The notes beneath the pieces were generated by a model. The model saw only the letters and a program-made list of their open reading frames with translations, was not told the DNA's origin and ran no database searches. A program made the position numbers and the translations under genes. From positions 239,032-303,031 of the forward strand of contig NZ_JABWRP020000005.1 of NCBI RefSeq assembly GCF_014269035.2: a stretch of 64,000 nt of DNA. The letters are read 5' to 3'. Below, piece by piece: positions 33,266 through 41,480 of this stretch. The first letter of the stretch is position 1. Every line of letters starts with the position of its first letter. The DNA is from Pseudomonas vlassakiae. GTDB lineage: Bacteria > Pseudomonadota > Gammaproteobacteria > Pseudomonadales > Pseudomonadaceae.

Positions 33266-34503
33266 TGACGGGGCCGGCGCAGGTTCGTGCTGAAGTCGAA
33301 GCGGTGTACCGGCGGGATTCACGGCGCATCCTGGCGACGTTGATCCGCCTGCTGGGGGATTTCGACCTGGCCGAGGAGGCCCTGCACGATGCCTTCTTTG
33401 TCGCCGTCGAACGCTGGCAGCGTGACGGCATCCCTGACAATCCACGGGCCTGGCTGGTCTCGACCGGGCGCTTCAAGGCCATTGACGCATTGCGCCGGCG
33501 TGCCCGCTTCGACCGCTCCCAGGCCGACCTGATCATGTTGATCGAAGGCCAGGGGCAAAACCCCAGTGAAGAGGAACTGCTGGCCGATGACCGCCTGCGG
33601 TTGATTTTCACCTGCTGCCACCCGGCCCTGGCGGCCGATGCCCAGGTACCGCTGACCCTGCGTGAAGTCTGCGACCTCACCACCGAGCAGATCGCCCGCG
33701 CCTTCCTGCAAAGCCCTGCGACCATCGCCCAGCGCATCGTCCGCGCCAAGGCCAAGATTCGTGATGCCGGCATTCCCTATCAGGTCCCGGAACTGCATGA
33801 GCTGCCCAAGCGCCTGGAGAGCGTGCTTCGTGTGATTTACCTGGTATTCAACGAAGGTTATTCGGCGTCCTCGGGCGAGGCCGTGCTGCAACAGGAACTG
33901 AGTGACGAGGCGATCCGCCTCGGCCGCCTGCTGGTGCAACTGCTACCGGACGCCGAGGCCGTCGGGTTGCTGGCGCTGATGCTGCTGCAGGCATCGCGGC
34001 AGCGGGCACGCTGCGATGCCGAGGGCAATCTGGTGCTGCTTGACCAGCAAGACCGCAGCCTGTGGGACCGCGAGCAAATCGCCGAAGGCTGCGAGCTGGT
34101 GCGCCTGGCATTGGCCAGCCGGGCTTTTGGTGCCTATACCGTGCAGGCGGCGATCGCGGCCGTGCATGCCGAGGCCGTGACGGCTGAGGAAACCGATTGG
34201 GCAGAAATCGTCGGGCTATATGATGTGCTTCAACGGCATTGGCCGTCAGCCGTGGTGGCGCTCAATCGGGCGGTGGCGCTGGCCAAGCGCGATGGTGCGC
34301 AGGCGGGGCTGGACGCGGTGGAGGCAATTCTGGCGGCGGGTGATTTGCGTGACTATCACCTGGCCCATGCGTCGCGGGCAGAGATGCATCAACAGTTGGG
34401 GAATGTCGAAGAGGCGCGAGCGGCCTGGCAGCGGGCGCTGGAGTTGACCAGCCAAGGGCCGGAGCGGCGGCATATCGAAAGGCGATTGCGCGGATTGATC
34501 TAG
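33265..34503 (+). CDS. ECF42-type RNA polymerase sigma factor with C-terminal extension
   Basis: Predicted 412-residue sigma factor. Region 2 spans about residues 12-78 (LLGDFDLAEEALHDAFFVAVERW ... GRFKAIDALRRRARFD), region 4 about 108-162 (VPLTLREVCDLTTEQIARAFLQSPATIAQRIVRAKAKI), and the last ~240 residues form the SnoaL-free, TPR-like extension typical of ECF42, e.g. LNRAVALAKRDGAQAGLDAV. No anti-sigma gene is next to it; the extension and DGPF neighbour are the likely control elements. It starts at the ATG at 33265 overlapping the SRPBCC stop. A REP pair follows. Confidence 0.88.
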   Translation: MTGPAQVRAEVEAVYRRDSRRILATLIRLLGDFDLAEEALHDAFFVAVERWQRDGIPDNPRAWLVSTGRFKAIDALRRRARFDRSQADLIMLIEGQGQNPSEEELLADDRLRLIFTCCHPALAADAQVPLTLREVCDLTTEQIARAFLQSPATIAQRIVRAKAKIRDAGIPYQVPELHELPKRLESVLRVIYLVFNEGYSASSGEAVLQQELSDEAIRLGRLLVQLLPDAEAVGLLALMLLQASRQRARCDAEGNLVLLDQQDRSLWDREQIAEGCELVRLALASRAFGAYTVQAAIAAVHAEAVTAEETDWAEIVGLYDVLQRHWPSAVVALNRAVALAKRDGAQAGLDAVEAILAAGDLRDYHLAHASRAEMHQQLGNVEEARAAWQRALELTSQGPERRHIERRLRGLI

Positions 34504-34510
34504 TGGCTCT

Positions 34511-34582
34511 ACCGGCCCATTCGCGGATAAACCCGCTCTCACAAGGATCAACTGTGGGAGCGGGTTTACCCGCGAAGAATCC
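34511..34582. repeat. REP pair
   Basis: ACCGGCCCATTCGCGGATAAACCCGCTCTCACA and TGTGGGAGCGGGTTTACCCGCGAAGAA face each other across about 12 bp, between the sigma factor and the convergent MaoC gene. Confidence 0.8.
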
Positions 34583-34593
34583 AACGCCGATTT

Positions 34594-35064
34594 TCAGCTG
34601 GCGACGAAGTTCGGCGGCGATACCAGCTCGACGGTCTGTTGCTTGCGCGGCGCGAGGATCTCGGCCACGCCCTCGACCACCAGCTCATCGTTCTGGTTGT
34701 AGACGTTGGTGGCGATACGCACCTTGAACTTCGGCAGTTTCTCGAGGATTTCCAGGCGCACGGTCAGGGTGTCGCCGATCTTCACGGGCTTCTGGAAGCT
34801 CATCTGCTGGCCCAGGTAGATGGTGCCGGGGCCCGGCAGGGTGCAGGCCACCGCAGCGCTGATCAGCGCGCCACTGAACATGCCGTGGGCGATGCGTTCC
34901 TTGAACATGCTCTTGGCGGCGAACTCGGCATCCAGGTGCACGGGGTTGTGGTCACCGGACATGGCGGCGAACAGCTGGATATCACGTTCTTCCACGGATT
35001 TTTCATAGGTGGCCTTCTGGCCGACTTCAAGGGCTTCGTACGGCGTGTTGGTGACCTGGGTCAT
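34594..35064 (-). CDS. MaoC family (R)-specific enoyl-CoA hydratase
   Basis: Predicted 156-residue hot-dog-fold hydratase of the MaoC/PhaJ type, hydrating trans-2-enoyl-CoA to (R)-3-hydroxyacyl-CoA. The catalytic pair is in FAAMSGDHNPVHLD (residues about 32-45: D38 and H43), followed by AHGMFSGALISA. It belongs to the locus with two acyl-CoA synthetases, so it may feed beta-oxidation intermediates to polyhydroxyalkanoate synthesis (PhaJ4-like). AAGGAAG precedes the ATG at 35064. It is 33 bp after the stop of the lysophospholipase-like gene in the same direction. Confidence 0.85.
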   Translation of the reverse strand: MTQVTNTPYEALEVGQKATYEKSVEERDIQLFAAMSGDHNPVHLDAEFAAKSMFKERIAHGMFSGALISAAVACTLPGPGTIYLGQQMSFQKPVKIGDTLTVRLEILEKLPKFKVRIATNVYNQNDELVVEGVAEILAPRKQQTVELVSPPNFVAS

Positions 35065-35097
35065 TGGGCTTCCTTAAGGGGCGGGCGAGGGCGCCTA

Positions 35098-36042
35098 TCA
35101 TTCACTGCGCGCAGGGCGGCCAAGGGCCAGCGCTTGCTCTAACCAGGCGAGGATATCAGCGGTGACCTCGTCGCGGTTGAGTTCGTTGAGTACTTCGTGC
35201 CGCGCATCAGGATAGACGCGCAGCTGTACATGTCTATTGCCGGTCGCACGCAGGGCGTCGGCCAGATGGGTGAGACGCTTGCCAGCACTCACCGGATCAC
35301 ATTCACCGCCAATCACCAGCAGGGGCAGGTTCGGGTCGATCTGCGCCAGATTGCGGGCCTGGCTGATCTGCGCCAGCCCCTGGAGCAGGTCGAGCCACAG
35401 CTGGTTGCTGCAGCGAAAGCCGCACAGCGGATCGTTGACGTACTTGTCCACTTCGTCCGGGTCACGGCTGAGCCAGTCGAACGCCGTGCGGGTGGGCTTG
35501 AAGGCGTTGTTGAACGAGCCGAACGACAGCCACTCGATCAGCGCGCTCTTGCCCAGTGGCCCCTGGCGCCAGGCTTCCACGCGTGCAATCAGGCGCGCCA
35601 CCCGGTATAGCGCAGCGGGCTGGAAGTTCGAGCCGCTGAGGATCGCCCCTTGCAGGCTGGCGCTGTGGTGCATGAGGTAGGCCTGGGCGATGTAGCTGCC
35701 CATGCTGTGGCCGAACAGGAACAGCGGTGTGCAAGGGAACTGCTGGCCGATGTGCTGGGCCAGCAGGCCGAGGTCGTTGACCACGGCATTCCAGCCATGC
35801 TGCCGGGCGAACAGGCCGAGGCTGCCCTGCTCGGCGGTGCGCCCGTGACCGCGCATGTCCGCTGCCAGCAGGGCGTAGCCAGCAGTGCACAGGGCCTCGC
35901 CCAGGCGCTGGTAGCGCCCAGCGTGCTCGGCCATGCCATGCGCCAGCAGCACGACGGCCTTGACCGGTGTGGCCGGCAGCCACTGGTGCACGTACAGCCT
36001 GCAATGTTCGCTGGCAGGTAGCCAGAAAGCGTCATGGGGCAT
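35098..36042 (-). CDS. Alpha/beta hydrolase, monoacylglycerol lipase/lysophospholipase-like
   Basis: Predicted 314-residue serine hydrolase. The nucleophile elbow is G-H-S113-M-G-S (FLFGHSMGSYIAQ), the acid is the Asp in GGECDPVS and the histidine lies in DARHEVLNE near the C-terminus. The N-terminal AHGMAEHAGRYQ matches the HG dipeptide oxyanion motif of monoglyceride lipase-like enzymes. The ATG at 36042 has AAGGA eight bases upstream; the much longer frame covers fadD2 on the other strand. It is upstream of the MaoC gene and divergent from fadD2, so fatty acids it frees may feed those enzymes. Confidence 0.85.
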   Translation of the reverse strand: MPHDAFWLPASEHCRLYVHQWLPATPVKAVVLLAHGMAEHAGRYQRLGEALCTAGYALLAADMRGHGRTAEQGSLGLFARQHGWNAVVNDLGLLAQHIGQQFPCTPLFLFGHSMGSYIAQAYLMHHSASLQGAILSGSNFQPAALYRVARLIARVEAWRQGPLGKSALIEWLSFGSFNNAFKPTRTAFDWLSRDPDEVDKYVNDPLCGFRCSNQLWLDLLQGLAQISQARNLAQIDPNLPLLVIGGECDPVSAGKRLTHLADALRATGNRHVQLRVYPDARHEVLNELNRDEVTADILAWLEQALALGRPARSE

Positions 36043-36252
36043 GGCGAGTCCTTTGCGCGAAGGTGACCCGCACAGTGTATGCACAACCGGTCGAATTGCA
36101 GGAAGGGCACAAATAAGATTCACAATGTTAATGGCGGCACTTGGCGTATATGCCGCCTCGGGCTTACCTGCTAACGTCGGTTCAACGCCTGTCTGCCATC
36201 TGGCAGGCAGGGCAAAGGATCCGTGCGGGCTCAGGCAGAGGAACAATAATAA

Positions 36253-37941
36253 ATGCAAGCCGACTTCTGGAATGACAAACGCCCCGAGGGCGTGCCTTCC
36301 ACCATCGACATCCACGCATACACCTCGGTCGTCGAGGTGTTCGAGCGCAGCTGCAAGCGCTTTGCCGAGCGCCCGGCATTCAGCAACCTCGGCGTGACCC
36401 TGAGCTACGCCGAACTCGAGCGCCATTCGGCAGCCTTCGCTGCCTGGCTGCAGCAGCACACCGACCTCAAGCCCGGTGACCGCATCGCGGTGCAGATGCC
36501 CAACGTCCTGCAATACCCGATCGCCGTGTTCGGCGCGCTGCGCGCCGGGCTGATCGTGGTCAATACCAACCCGCTGTACACCGAGCGCGAAATGCGTCAC
36601 CAGTTCAGGGATGCCGGCGCGCGCGCCCTGGTGTACCTGAACATGTTCGGCAAGCGCGTGCAGGAAGTGCTGCCCGATACCGGCATCGAGTACCTGATCG
36701 AGGCGAAGATGGGCGACATGTTGCCTGCGGCCAAGGGCTGGCTGGTCAATACCGTGGTCGACAAGGTCAAGAAGATGGTCCCGGCCTATCATCTGCCCCA
36801 GGCCGTCCCGTTCAAACAGGTATTGCGCCAAGGCCGCAGCCTGACGCACAAGCCGGTGCCGCTCTCGCTCGATGACATCGCCGTGCTGCAATACACCGGC
36901 GGCACCACGGGCCTGGCCAAGGGCGCCATGCTCACTCACGGCAACCTGGTGGCCAACATGCTGCAGGTGCTGGCCTGCTTCTCCCAGCACGGCCCGGACG
37001 GGCAGCGGCTGATCAAGGAGGGCCAGGAGGTGATGATCGCACCGCTGCCGCTGTACCACATCTATGCCTTCACCGCGAACTGCATGTGCATGATGGTCAC
37101 CGGCAACCATAACGTGCTGATCACCAACCCGCGCGATATCCCCGGCTTCATCAAGGAGTTGGGCAAGTGGCGGTTTTCGGCGCTGCTGGGGTTGAACACC
37201 TTGTTCGTCGCGCTGATGGACCACCCGGGCTTCCGCCAGCTGGATTTTTCCGCCCTGAAGGTCACCAACTCCGGTGGCACGGCGCTGGTCAAGGCCACTG
37301 CCGAACGCTGGGAAACACTCACAGGCTGCCGCATCGTCGAGGGTTATGGCCTGACCGAGACTTCACCGGTAGCCAGCACCAACCCCTATGGCCAGTTGGC
37401 GCGGCTGGGTACCGTGGGCATTCCGGTGGCGGGCACGGCTTTCAAGGTCATCGATGATGACGGCAACGAACAGCCGTTGGGCGAACGCGGCGAGTTGTGC
37501 ATCAAGGGGCCACAGGTGATGAAGGGCTATTGGCAACAGCCAGAGGCCACGGCGCAGGCACTGGATGCCGAGGGTTGGTTCAAGACCGGCGATATCGCAG
37601 TGATCGACCCGGATGGCTTCACCCGCATCGTCGACCGCAAGAAGGACATGATCATCGTCTCCGGTTTCAATGTGTACCCCAACGAGATCGAGGATGTGGT
37701 GATGGGCCATCCGCAGGTAGCCAGCTGCGCCGCCATCGGCGTGCCGGACGAGCGCTCGGGCGAGGCGGTGAAGCTGTTCGTGGTGGCGCGGGAAGGTGGG
37801 GTGAATGTCGACGACCTCAAGGCCTATTGCAAGGCCAATTTCACCGCCTACAAGGTGCCCAAGCACATCGTGGTGCGCGAGTCGCTGCCCATGACACCCG
37901 TGGGCAAGATCCTGCGCAGGGAGTTGCGCGACATCGCTTGA
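36253..37941 (+). CDS. fadD2: Long-chain acyl-CoA synthetase (FadD2-like)
   Basis: Predicted 562-residue AMP-forming enzyme that activates fatty acids with ATP and CoA, membrane-associated. The nucleotide motif YTGGTTGLAKGAMLTH (residues about 214-229), the GYGLTETSP motif, GWFKTGDIAV and FNVYPNEIEDV (A8/A10 region) with a closing K in PVGKILRRELRD are all present. Near-identical in plan to the second copy downstream. The gene is divergent from the lipase-like gene, 210 bp apart. The name follows the P. aeruginosa fadD1/fadD2 order by synteny. Confidence 0.9.
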   Translation: MQADFWNDKRPEGVPSTIDIHAYTSVVEVFERSCKRFAERPAFSNLGVTLSYAELERHSAAFAAWLQQHTDLKPGDRIAVQMPNVLQYPIAVFGALRAGLIVVNTNPLYTEREMRHQFRDAGARALVYLNMFGKRVQEVLPDTGIEYLIEAKMGDMLPAAKGWLVNTVVDKVKKMVPAYHLPQAVPFKQVLRQGRSLTHKPVPLSLDDIAVLQYTGGTTGLAKGAMLTHGNLVANMLQVLACFSQHGPDGQRLIKEGQEVMIAPLPLYHIYAFTANCMCMMVTGNHNVLITNPRDIPGFIKELGKWRFSALLGLNTLFVALMDHPGFRQLDFSALKVTNSGGTALVKATAERWETLTGCRIVEGYGLTETSPVASTNPYGQLARLGTVGIPVAGTAFKVIDDDGNEQPLGERGELCIKGPQVMKGYWQQPEATAQALDAEGWFKTGDIAVIDPDGFTRIVDRKKDMIIVSGFNVYPNEIEDVVMGHPQVASCAAIGVPDERSGEAVKLFVVAREGGVNVDDLKAYCKANFTAYKVPKHIVVRESLPMTPVGKILRRELRDIA

Positions 37942-37949
37942 TAGCGCGC

Positions 37950-38041
37950 TGGCTTCTTCGCGGGCGCCCGCTTTCACAGAGACCGCACAGGCTTGAAGCT
38001 TGTGTTGCACCTGCGGGAGCGAATTTGCCCGCGAAAGCCGG
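37950..38041. repeat. Decayed REP pair
   Basis: CGCTGGCTTCTTCGCGGGCGCCCGCTTTCACAG and CTGCGGGAGCGAATTTGCCCGCGAAAGCC are family-A REP relatives with many substitutions, in the fadD2-fadD1 gap. Confidence 0.6.
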
Positions 38042-38098
38042 GAGGTGCTCTAGCAGGCAGCTTGCAGCCCGATTTGCGACATTTTGGTCAATTACTCT

Positions 38099-38132
38099 AA
38101 AAATGACTCGTATATTTCATTGAGTCATTTTT
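38099..38132. promoter_or_regulatory. Inverted repeat in fadD2-fadD1 gap
   Basis: AAAAATGACTC and GAGTCATTTTT are perfect 11-bp arms around GTATATTTCATT, an unusually AT-rich island in a GC-rich gap. It does not fit the PsrA palindrome I know. It may be a regulator binding site over a promoter for fadD1, or a Rho-independent terminator of fadD2 read from the other strand. Confidence 0.45.
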
Positions 38133-38296
38133 ATGACCGTGAGGCCTATCTTGGCCTCTAGGCGACCCCAGTCAAAGCTGTTACTCTCGGCGCGCTTTTC
38201 AGATGATCCGGTTTGCAACGAACCGCCATCTCATATCAATAATAAACGCATAGACGCGTGAATCGAACTTCGCTGTTGCTGAAGGAGTGGGCTTCC

Positions 38297-39994
38297 ATGA
38301 TCGAAAATTTTTGGAAGGATAAATACCCAGCCGGGATTACGGCGGAAATCAATCCTGACGAATTCCCCAATATCCAGGCGGTACTCAAGCAATCCTGCCA
38401 ACGCTTTGCCAATAAACCGGCCTTTAGCAACCTGGGCAAGACCATCACCTACGGCGAGCTCTACGCGCTGTCAGGCGCTTTCGCTGCCTGGCTGCAGCAG
38501 CACACCGACCTCAAGCCGGGTGACCGCATTGCCGTCCAGCTGCCCAATGTCCTGCAATACCCGGTAGCGGTATTCGGTGCCATGCGCGCCGGCCTGATCG
38601 TGGTCAACACCAACCCACTGTATACCGTGCGGGAGATGGAGCACCAGTTCAACGACTCCGGTGCCAAGGCGCTGGTGTGCCTGGCCAACATGGCGCACCT
38701 GGCCGAGAAGGTGGTGCCCAAGACCCAGGTCAGGCATGTCATCGTCACCGAAGTAGCCGACCTGCTGCCACCGCTCAAGCGCCTGCTGATCAACAGCGTG
38801 ATCAAGTACGTGAAGAAGATGGTGCCGGCCTACAACCTGCCGCATGCCGTGCGCTTCAACGATACGCTGGCACTGGGCAAGGGCCAGCCGGTCACTGAAG
38901 CCAACCCCCAGGCCAACGACGTGGCCGTGCTGCAGTACACCGGTGGTACCACAGGGGTGGCCAAGGGCGCGATGCTGACCCACCGCAACCTTGTGGCCAA
39001 CATGTTGCAATGCCGGGCGCTGATGGGGGCCAACCTGAAGGAAGGCTGCGAGATCCTCATCACCCCGCTGCCGCTGTACCACATCTATGCCTTTACCTTC
39101 CATTGCATGGCGATGATGCTGATCGGCAACCACAACGTGCTGATCAGCAACCCACGCGACCTGCCGGCAATGGTCAAGGAGCTGGGCAAGTGGAAGTTCA
39201 GCGGTTTCGTCGGCCTCAACACGCTGTTCGTGGCCCTGTGCAACAACGAGGCATTCCGTGCCCTGGACTTCTCCGCGCTGAAAATCACCCTGTCCGGGGG
39301 CATGGCCTTGCAACTGAGCGTGGCCGAGCGCTGGAAGAGCGTCACCGGCTGCGCCATCTGCGAAGGCTACGGCATGACCGAAACCAGCCCGGTGGCGGCG
39401 GTGAACCCGGCCGAGGCCAACCAGGTAGGCACCATCGGCATCCCGGTGCCGTCGACCCTGTGCAAGGTCATCGACGATGCCGGCAACGAACTGCCGCTGG
39501 GCGAAACCGGCGAGCTGTGCGTCAAGGGCCCGCAGGTCATGAAAGGCTACTGGCAGCGCGAGGACGCCACGAGTGAGATCCTCGACGCGGATGGCTGGCT
39601 GAAGACCGGCGATATCGCACTGATCCAGCCCGATGGTTACATGCGCATCGTCGACCGCAAGAAGGACATGATCCTGGTCTCGGGCTTCAACGTGTACCCC
39701 AACGAGCTGGAAGACGTGCTCGCCGCCTTGCCGGGCGTGCTGCAGTGCGCAGCCATCGGTGTGCCGGACGAGAAGTCGGGTGAAGTGATCAAGGTGTTCA
39801 TCGTGGTCAAGCCGGGCATGACCGTGACCAAGGAGCAGGTGATGGAGCACATGCGCGCCAACGTCACCGGCTACAAGGTGCCGCGTTACATCGAGTTCCG
39901 CGATGCACTGCCGACCACCAACGTCGGCAAGATCCTGCGTCGTGAATTGCGCGATGAAGAGCTGAAGAAACAGGGGCTGAAGAAGATCGCCTGA
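38297..39994 (+). CDS. fadD1: Long-chain acyl-CoA synthetase (FadD1-like)
   Basis: Predicted 565-residue fatty acid-CoA ligase, second of the tandem pair and likely the major FadD. Motifs are YTGGTTGVAKGAMLTH, GYGMTETSP, GWLKTGDIALI and FNVYPNELEDV, with NVGKILRREL at the end. Residues 45-80 are nearly identical to the first copy (FSNLG...LSGAFAAWLQQHTDLKPGDRIAVQ), showing tandem duplication. The ATG at 38297 has AAGGAG about nine bases upstream; the frame is open to 38258. A family-B REP doublet follows. Confidence 0.92.
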   Translation: MIENFWKDKYPAGITAEINPDEFPNIQAVLKQSCQRFANKPAFSNLGKTITYGELYALSGAFAAWLQQHTDLKPGDRIAVQLPNVLQYPVAVFGAMRAGLIVVNTNPLYTVREMEHQFNDSGAKALVCLANMAHLAEKVVPKTQVRHVIVTEVADLLPPLKRLLINSVIKYVKKMVPAYNLPHAVRFNDTLALGKGQPVTEANPQANDVAVLQYTGGTTGVAKGAMLTHRNLVANMLQCRALMGANLKEGCEILITPLPLYHIYAFTFHCMAMMLIGNHNVLISNPRDLPAMVKELGKWKFSGFVGLNTLFVALCNNEAFRALDFSALKITLSGGMALQLSVAERWKSVTGCAICEGYGMTETSPVAAVNPAEANQVGTIGIPVPSTLCKVIDDAGNELPLGETGELCVKGPQVMKGYWQREDATSEILDADGWLKTGDIALIQPDGYMRIVDRKKDMILVSGFNVYPNELEDVLAALPGVLQCAAIGVPDEKSGEVIKVFIVVKPGMTVTKEQVMEHMRANVTGYKVPRYIEFRDALPTTNVGKILRRELRDEELKKQGLKKIA

Positions 39995-40013
39995 TCCAGA
40001 CCTGCACGGTCAG

Positions 40014-40134
40014 TGTGGGAGCGGCCTTGTGTCGCGAAAGGGCCGCAAAGCGGCCCCAGGGTCTCAGCAGTGATGCTGAAATTGCTGGGGCCGCTCTGCG
40101 GCCCTTTCGCGACACAAGGCCGCTCCCACAGGGC
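40014..40134. repeat. Family-B REP doublet
   Basis: GTGGGAGCGGCCTTGTGTCGCGAAAGGGCCGCAAAGCGGCCCC, a 36-bp middle, then the reverse complement arrangement ending GGGCCGCTCTGCGGCCCTTTCGCGACACAAGGCCGCTCCCAC. Units point opposite to those at 4464. Confidence 0.85.
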
Positions 40135-40142
40135 CAGTGAAG

Positions 40143-41450
40143 TCAGCGCAGTTTTTCCAGCATCTGGTAGTACCACATCCCCGCCGCCAGCAGCGGGTTG
40201 CCCAGCAAGTCCCCCATCGGTACCCGCACGTGCTTGCACTGCGCGAAGGTGTCGAACTTCTCCAGCGTTCCGGTCAGTGCCTCAGCCATGATCTCGCCCA
40301 TGATGTGGCTGGTGGCGATGCCGTGCCCGGAATAGCCCTGGCAGTACCATACGTTGTCCGACAGCTTGCCCAGTTGCGGGATGCGGTTGACCACGATGCC
40401 CATCGCACAGCTCCACTTGAACTCGATCGGCACACCCTTGAGCGCCGGGAAGGTGCGCTCGATGCACGGGCGCAGTTCGCCTTCGATATCGCGCGAATCC
40501 TTGCCCGAGTAGTTGGCTCCGCCACCGAACAGCAGGCGCTTGTCGGCCGTCAGGCGGTAGTAGTCGAGCACGAAGCGGCAGTCGTACACCGCCAGGTCCT
40601 GCGGGTTGATCTGCTCGGCCAGTTCGCCTAGCGGGGCGGTGGTGACGATACCGCCCATGGCCGGGAAGATCTTGCCCTTGAGCTGGCGCTTTTCCAGCTT
40701 GTGGTAGACGTCGCCGGCCAGCATCACCTGGCGTGCTTCGACCCGCCCGTGGGCGGTGACGACCGCCGGGCGTGGCCCGTGGACGATGTCCAGGACTTCG
40801 GAGTTTTCGAAGATCAGCGCGCCCAGGCTGTGGGCCGCGCGCGCCTCGCCCAGGCACAGGTTGAGCGGGTGCAGGTGCAGGTTGCGCAGGTTCTTCAGCG
40901 CGCCCAGGTACAGCGGGCTCTGCAGGTGCCGGGCGACACCCTCGCGGTCGAGCAGTTGCACCTGGTCGCCCATGCCGCGGCGTTCGGCTTCGGCCTGGAA
41001 GCTGCGCAGCTCCTCCATGTGCGAAGGTTTCATCGCCGCATGCAGATGGCCGCGCTTGAGGTCGCAGTCGATGCCATAGCGCTCGACCCGCTGCTCGATG
41101 ACCTGGTGGCCGCGCCAGCGCAGGTGCCAGATGAAATCATCGACTTCGGCGCCCAGGTGGTTGCGCATCTGTGTGCGCATGGCCTCGTCACCCGACAGGC
41201 TGCCGGTGACCTGGCCGCCGTTGCGACCGCTGGCTCCCCAGCCAATCCGGTTGGTCTCGACGATCGCCACCTTCAGGCCGCGCTCGGCCAGCTCCACCGC
41301 AGTGGCCACACCGGTGAAACCACCACCGATGATCGCCACGTCGACCTGCACCGTGCCCTTGAGTTGCGGGTACTCGGTGTGGTCGTTCAGCGAGGCGCTG
41401 TAATAGGACGGTGCACGCTGGGCTGGGCCAGTGTTCAATACTGCGTTCAT
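40143..41450 (-). CDS. puuB: FAD-dependent gamma-glutamylputrescine oxidase
   Basis: Predicted 435-residue flavin amine oxidase of the DadA/PuuB type, oxidising gamma-glutamyl-polyamines. The FAD Rossmann motif is IIGGGFTGVATAVELAERG (residues 40-58), followed by ASGRNGGQVTGSLSGDEA typical of PuuB, and GYSGHGIATSHIMGE near the C-terminus. The ATG at 41450 is 30 bp after the puuA-like stop on the same strand, so both are one operon. PuuC and PuuD are not in the window. Confidence 0.87.
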   Translation of the reverse strand: MNAVLNTGPAQRAPSYYSASLNDHTEYPQLKGTVQVDVAIIGGGFTGVATAVELAERGLKVAIVETNRIGWGASGRNGGQVTGSLSGDEAMRTQMRNHLGAEVDDFIWHLRWRGHQVIEQRVERYGIDCDLKRGHLHAAMKPSHMEELRSFQAEAERRGMGDQVQLLDREGVARHLQSPLYLGALKNLRNLHLHPLNLCLGEARAAHSLGALIFENSEVLDIVHGPRPAVVTAHGRVEARQVMLAGDVYHKLEKRQLKGKIFPAMGGIVTTAPLGELAEQINPQDLAVYDCRFVLDYYRLTADKRLLFGGGANYSGKDSRDIEGELRPCIERTFPALKGVPIEFKWSCAMGIVVNRIPQLGKLSDNVWYCQGYSGHGIATSHIMGEIMAEALTGTLEKFDTFAQCKHVRVPMGDLLGNPLLAAGMWYYQMLEKLR

Positions 41451-41480
41451 GGGTGTTCCTTGTTCTGAATGGGATAGGGC

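Larger units (their letters stand above)
37942..38296. other. Long fadD2-fadD1 intergenic region
   Basis: This 355-bp gap holds the decayed REP pair (37950-38041), the AT-rich palindrome at 38099-38132 and, near 38190-38260, a TTTGCAACGAACC-containing stretch before fadD1. It has no convincing ORF. Presence of its own regulatory DNA suggests that fadD1 is transcribed separately from fadD2. Confidence 0.5.

Noticed and set aside
35098..37224. Extended N-terminus (708 codons) of the lipase-like gene
   Set aside because: The extra part is antisense to fadD2; homology and ribosome site start at 36042.
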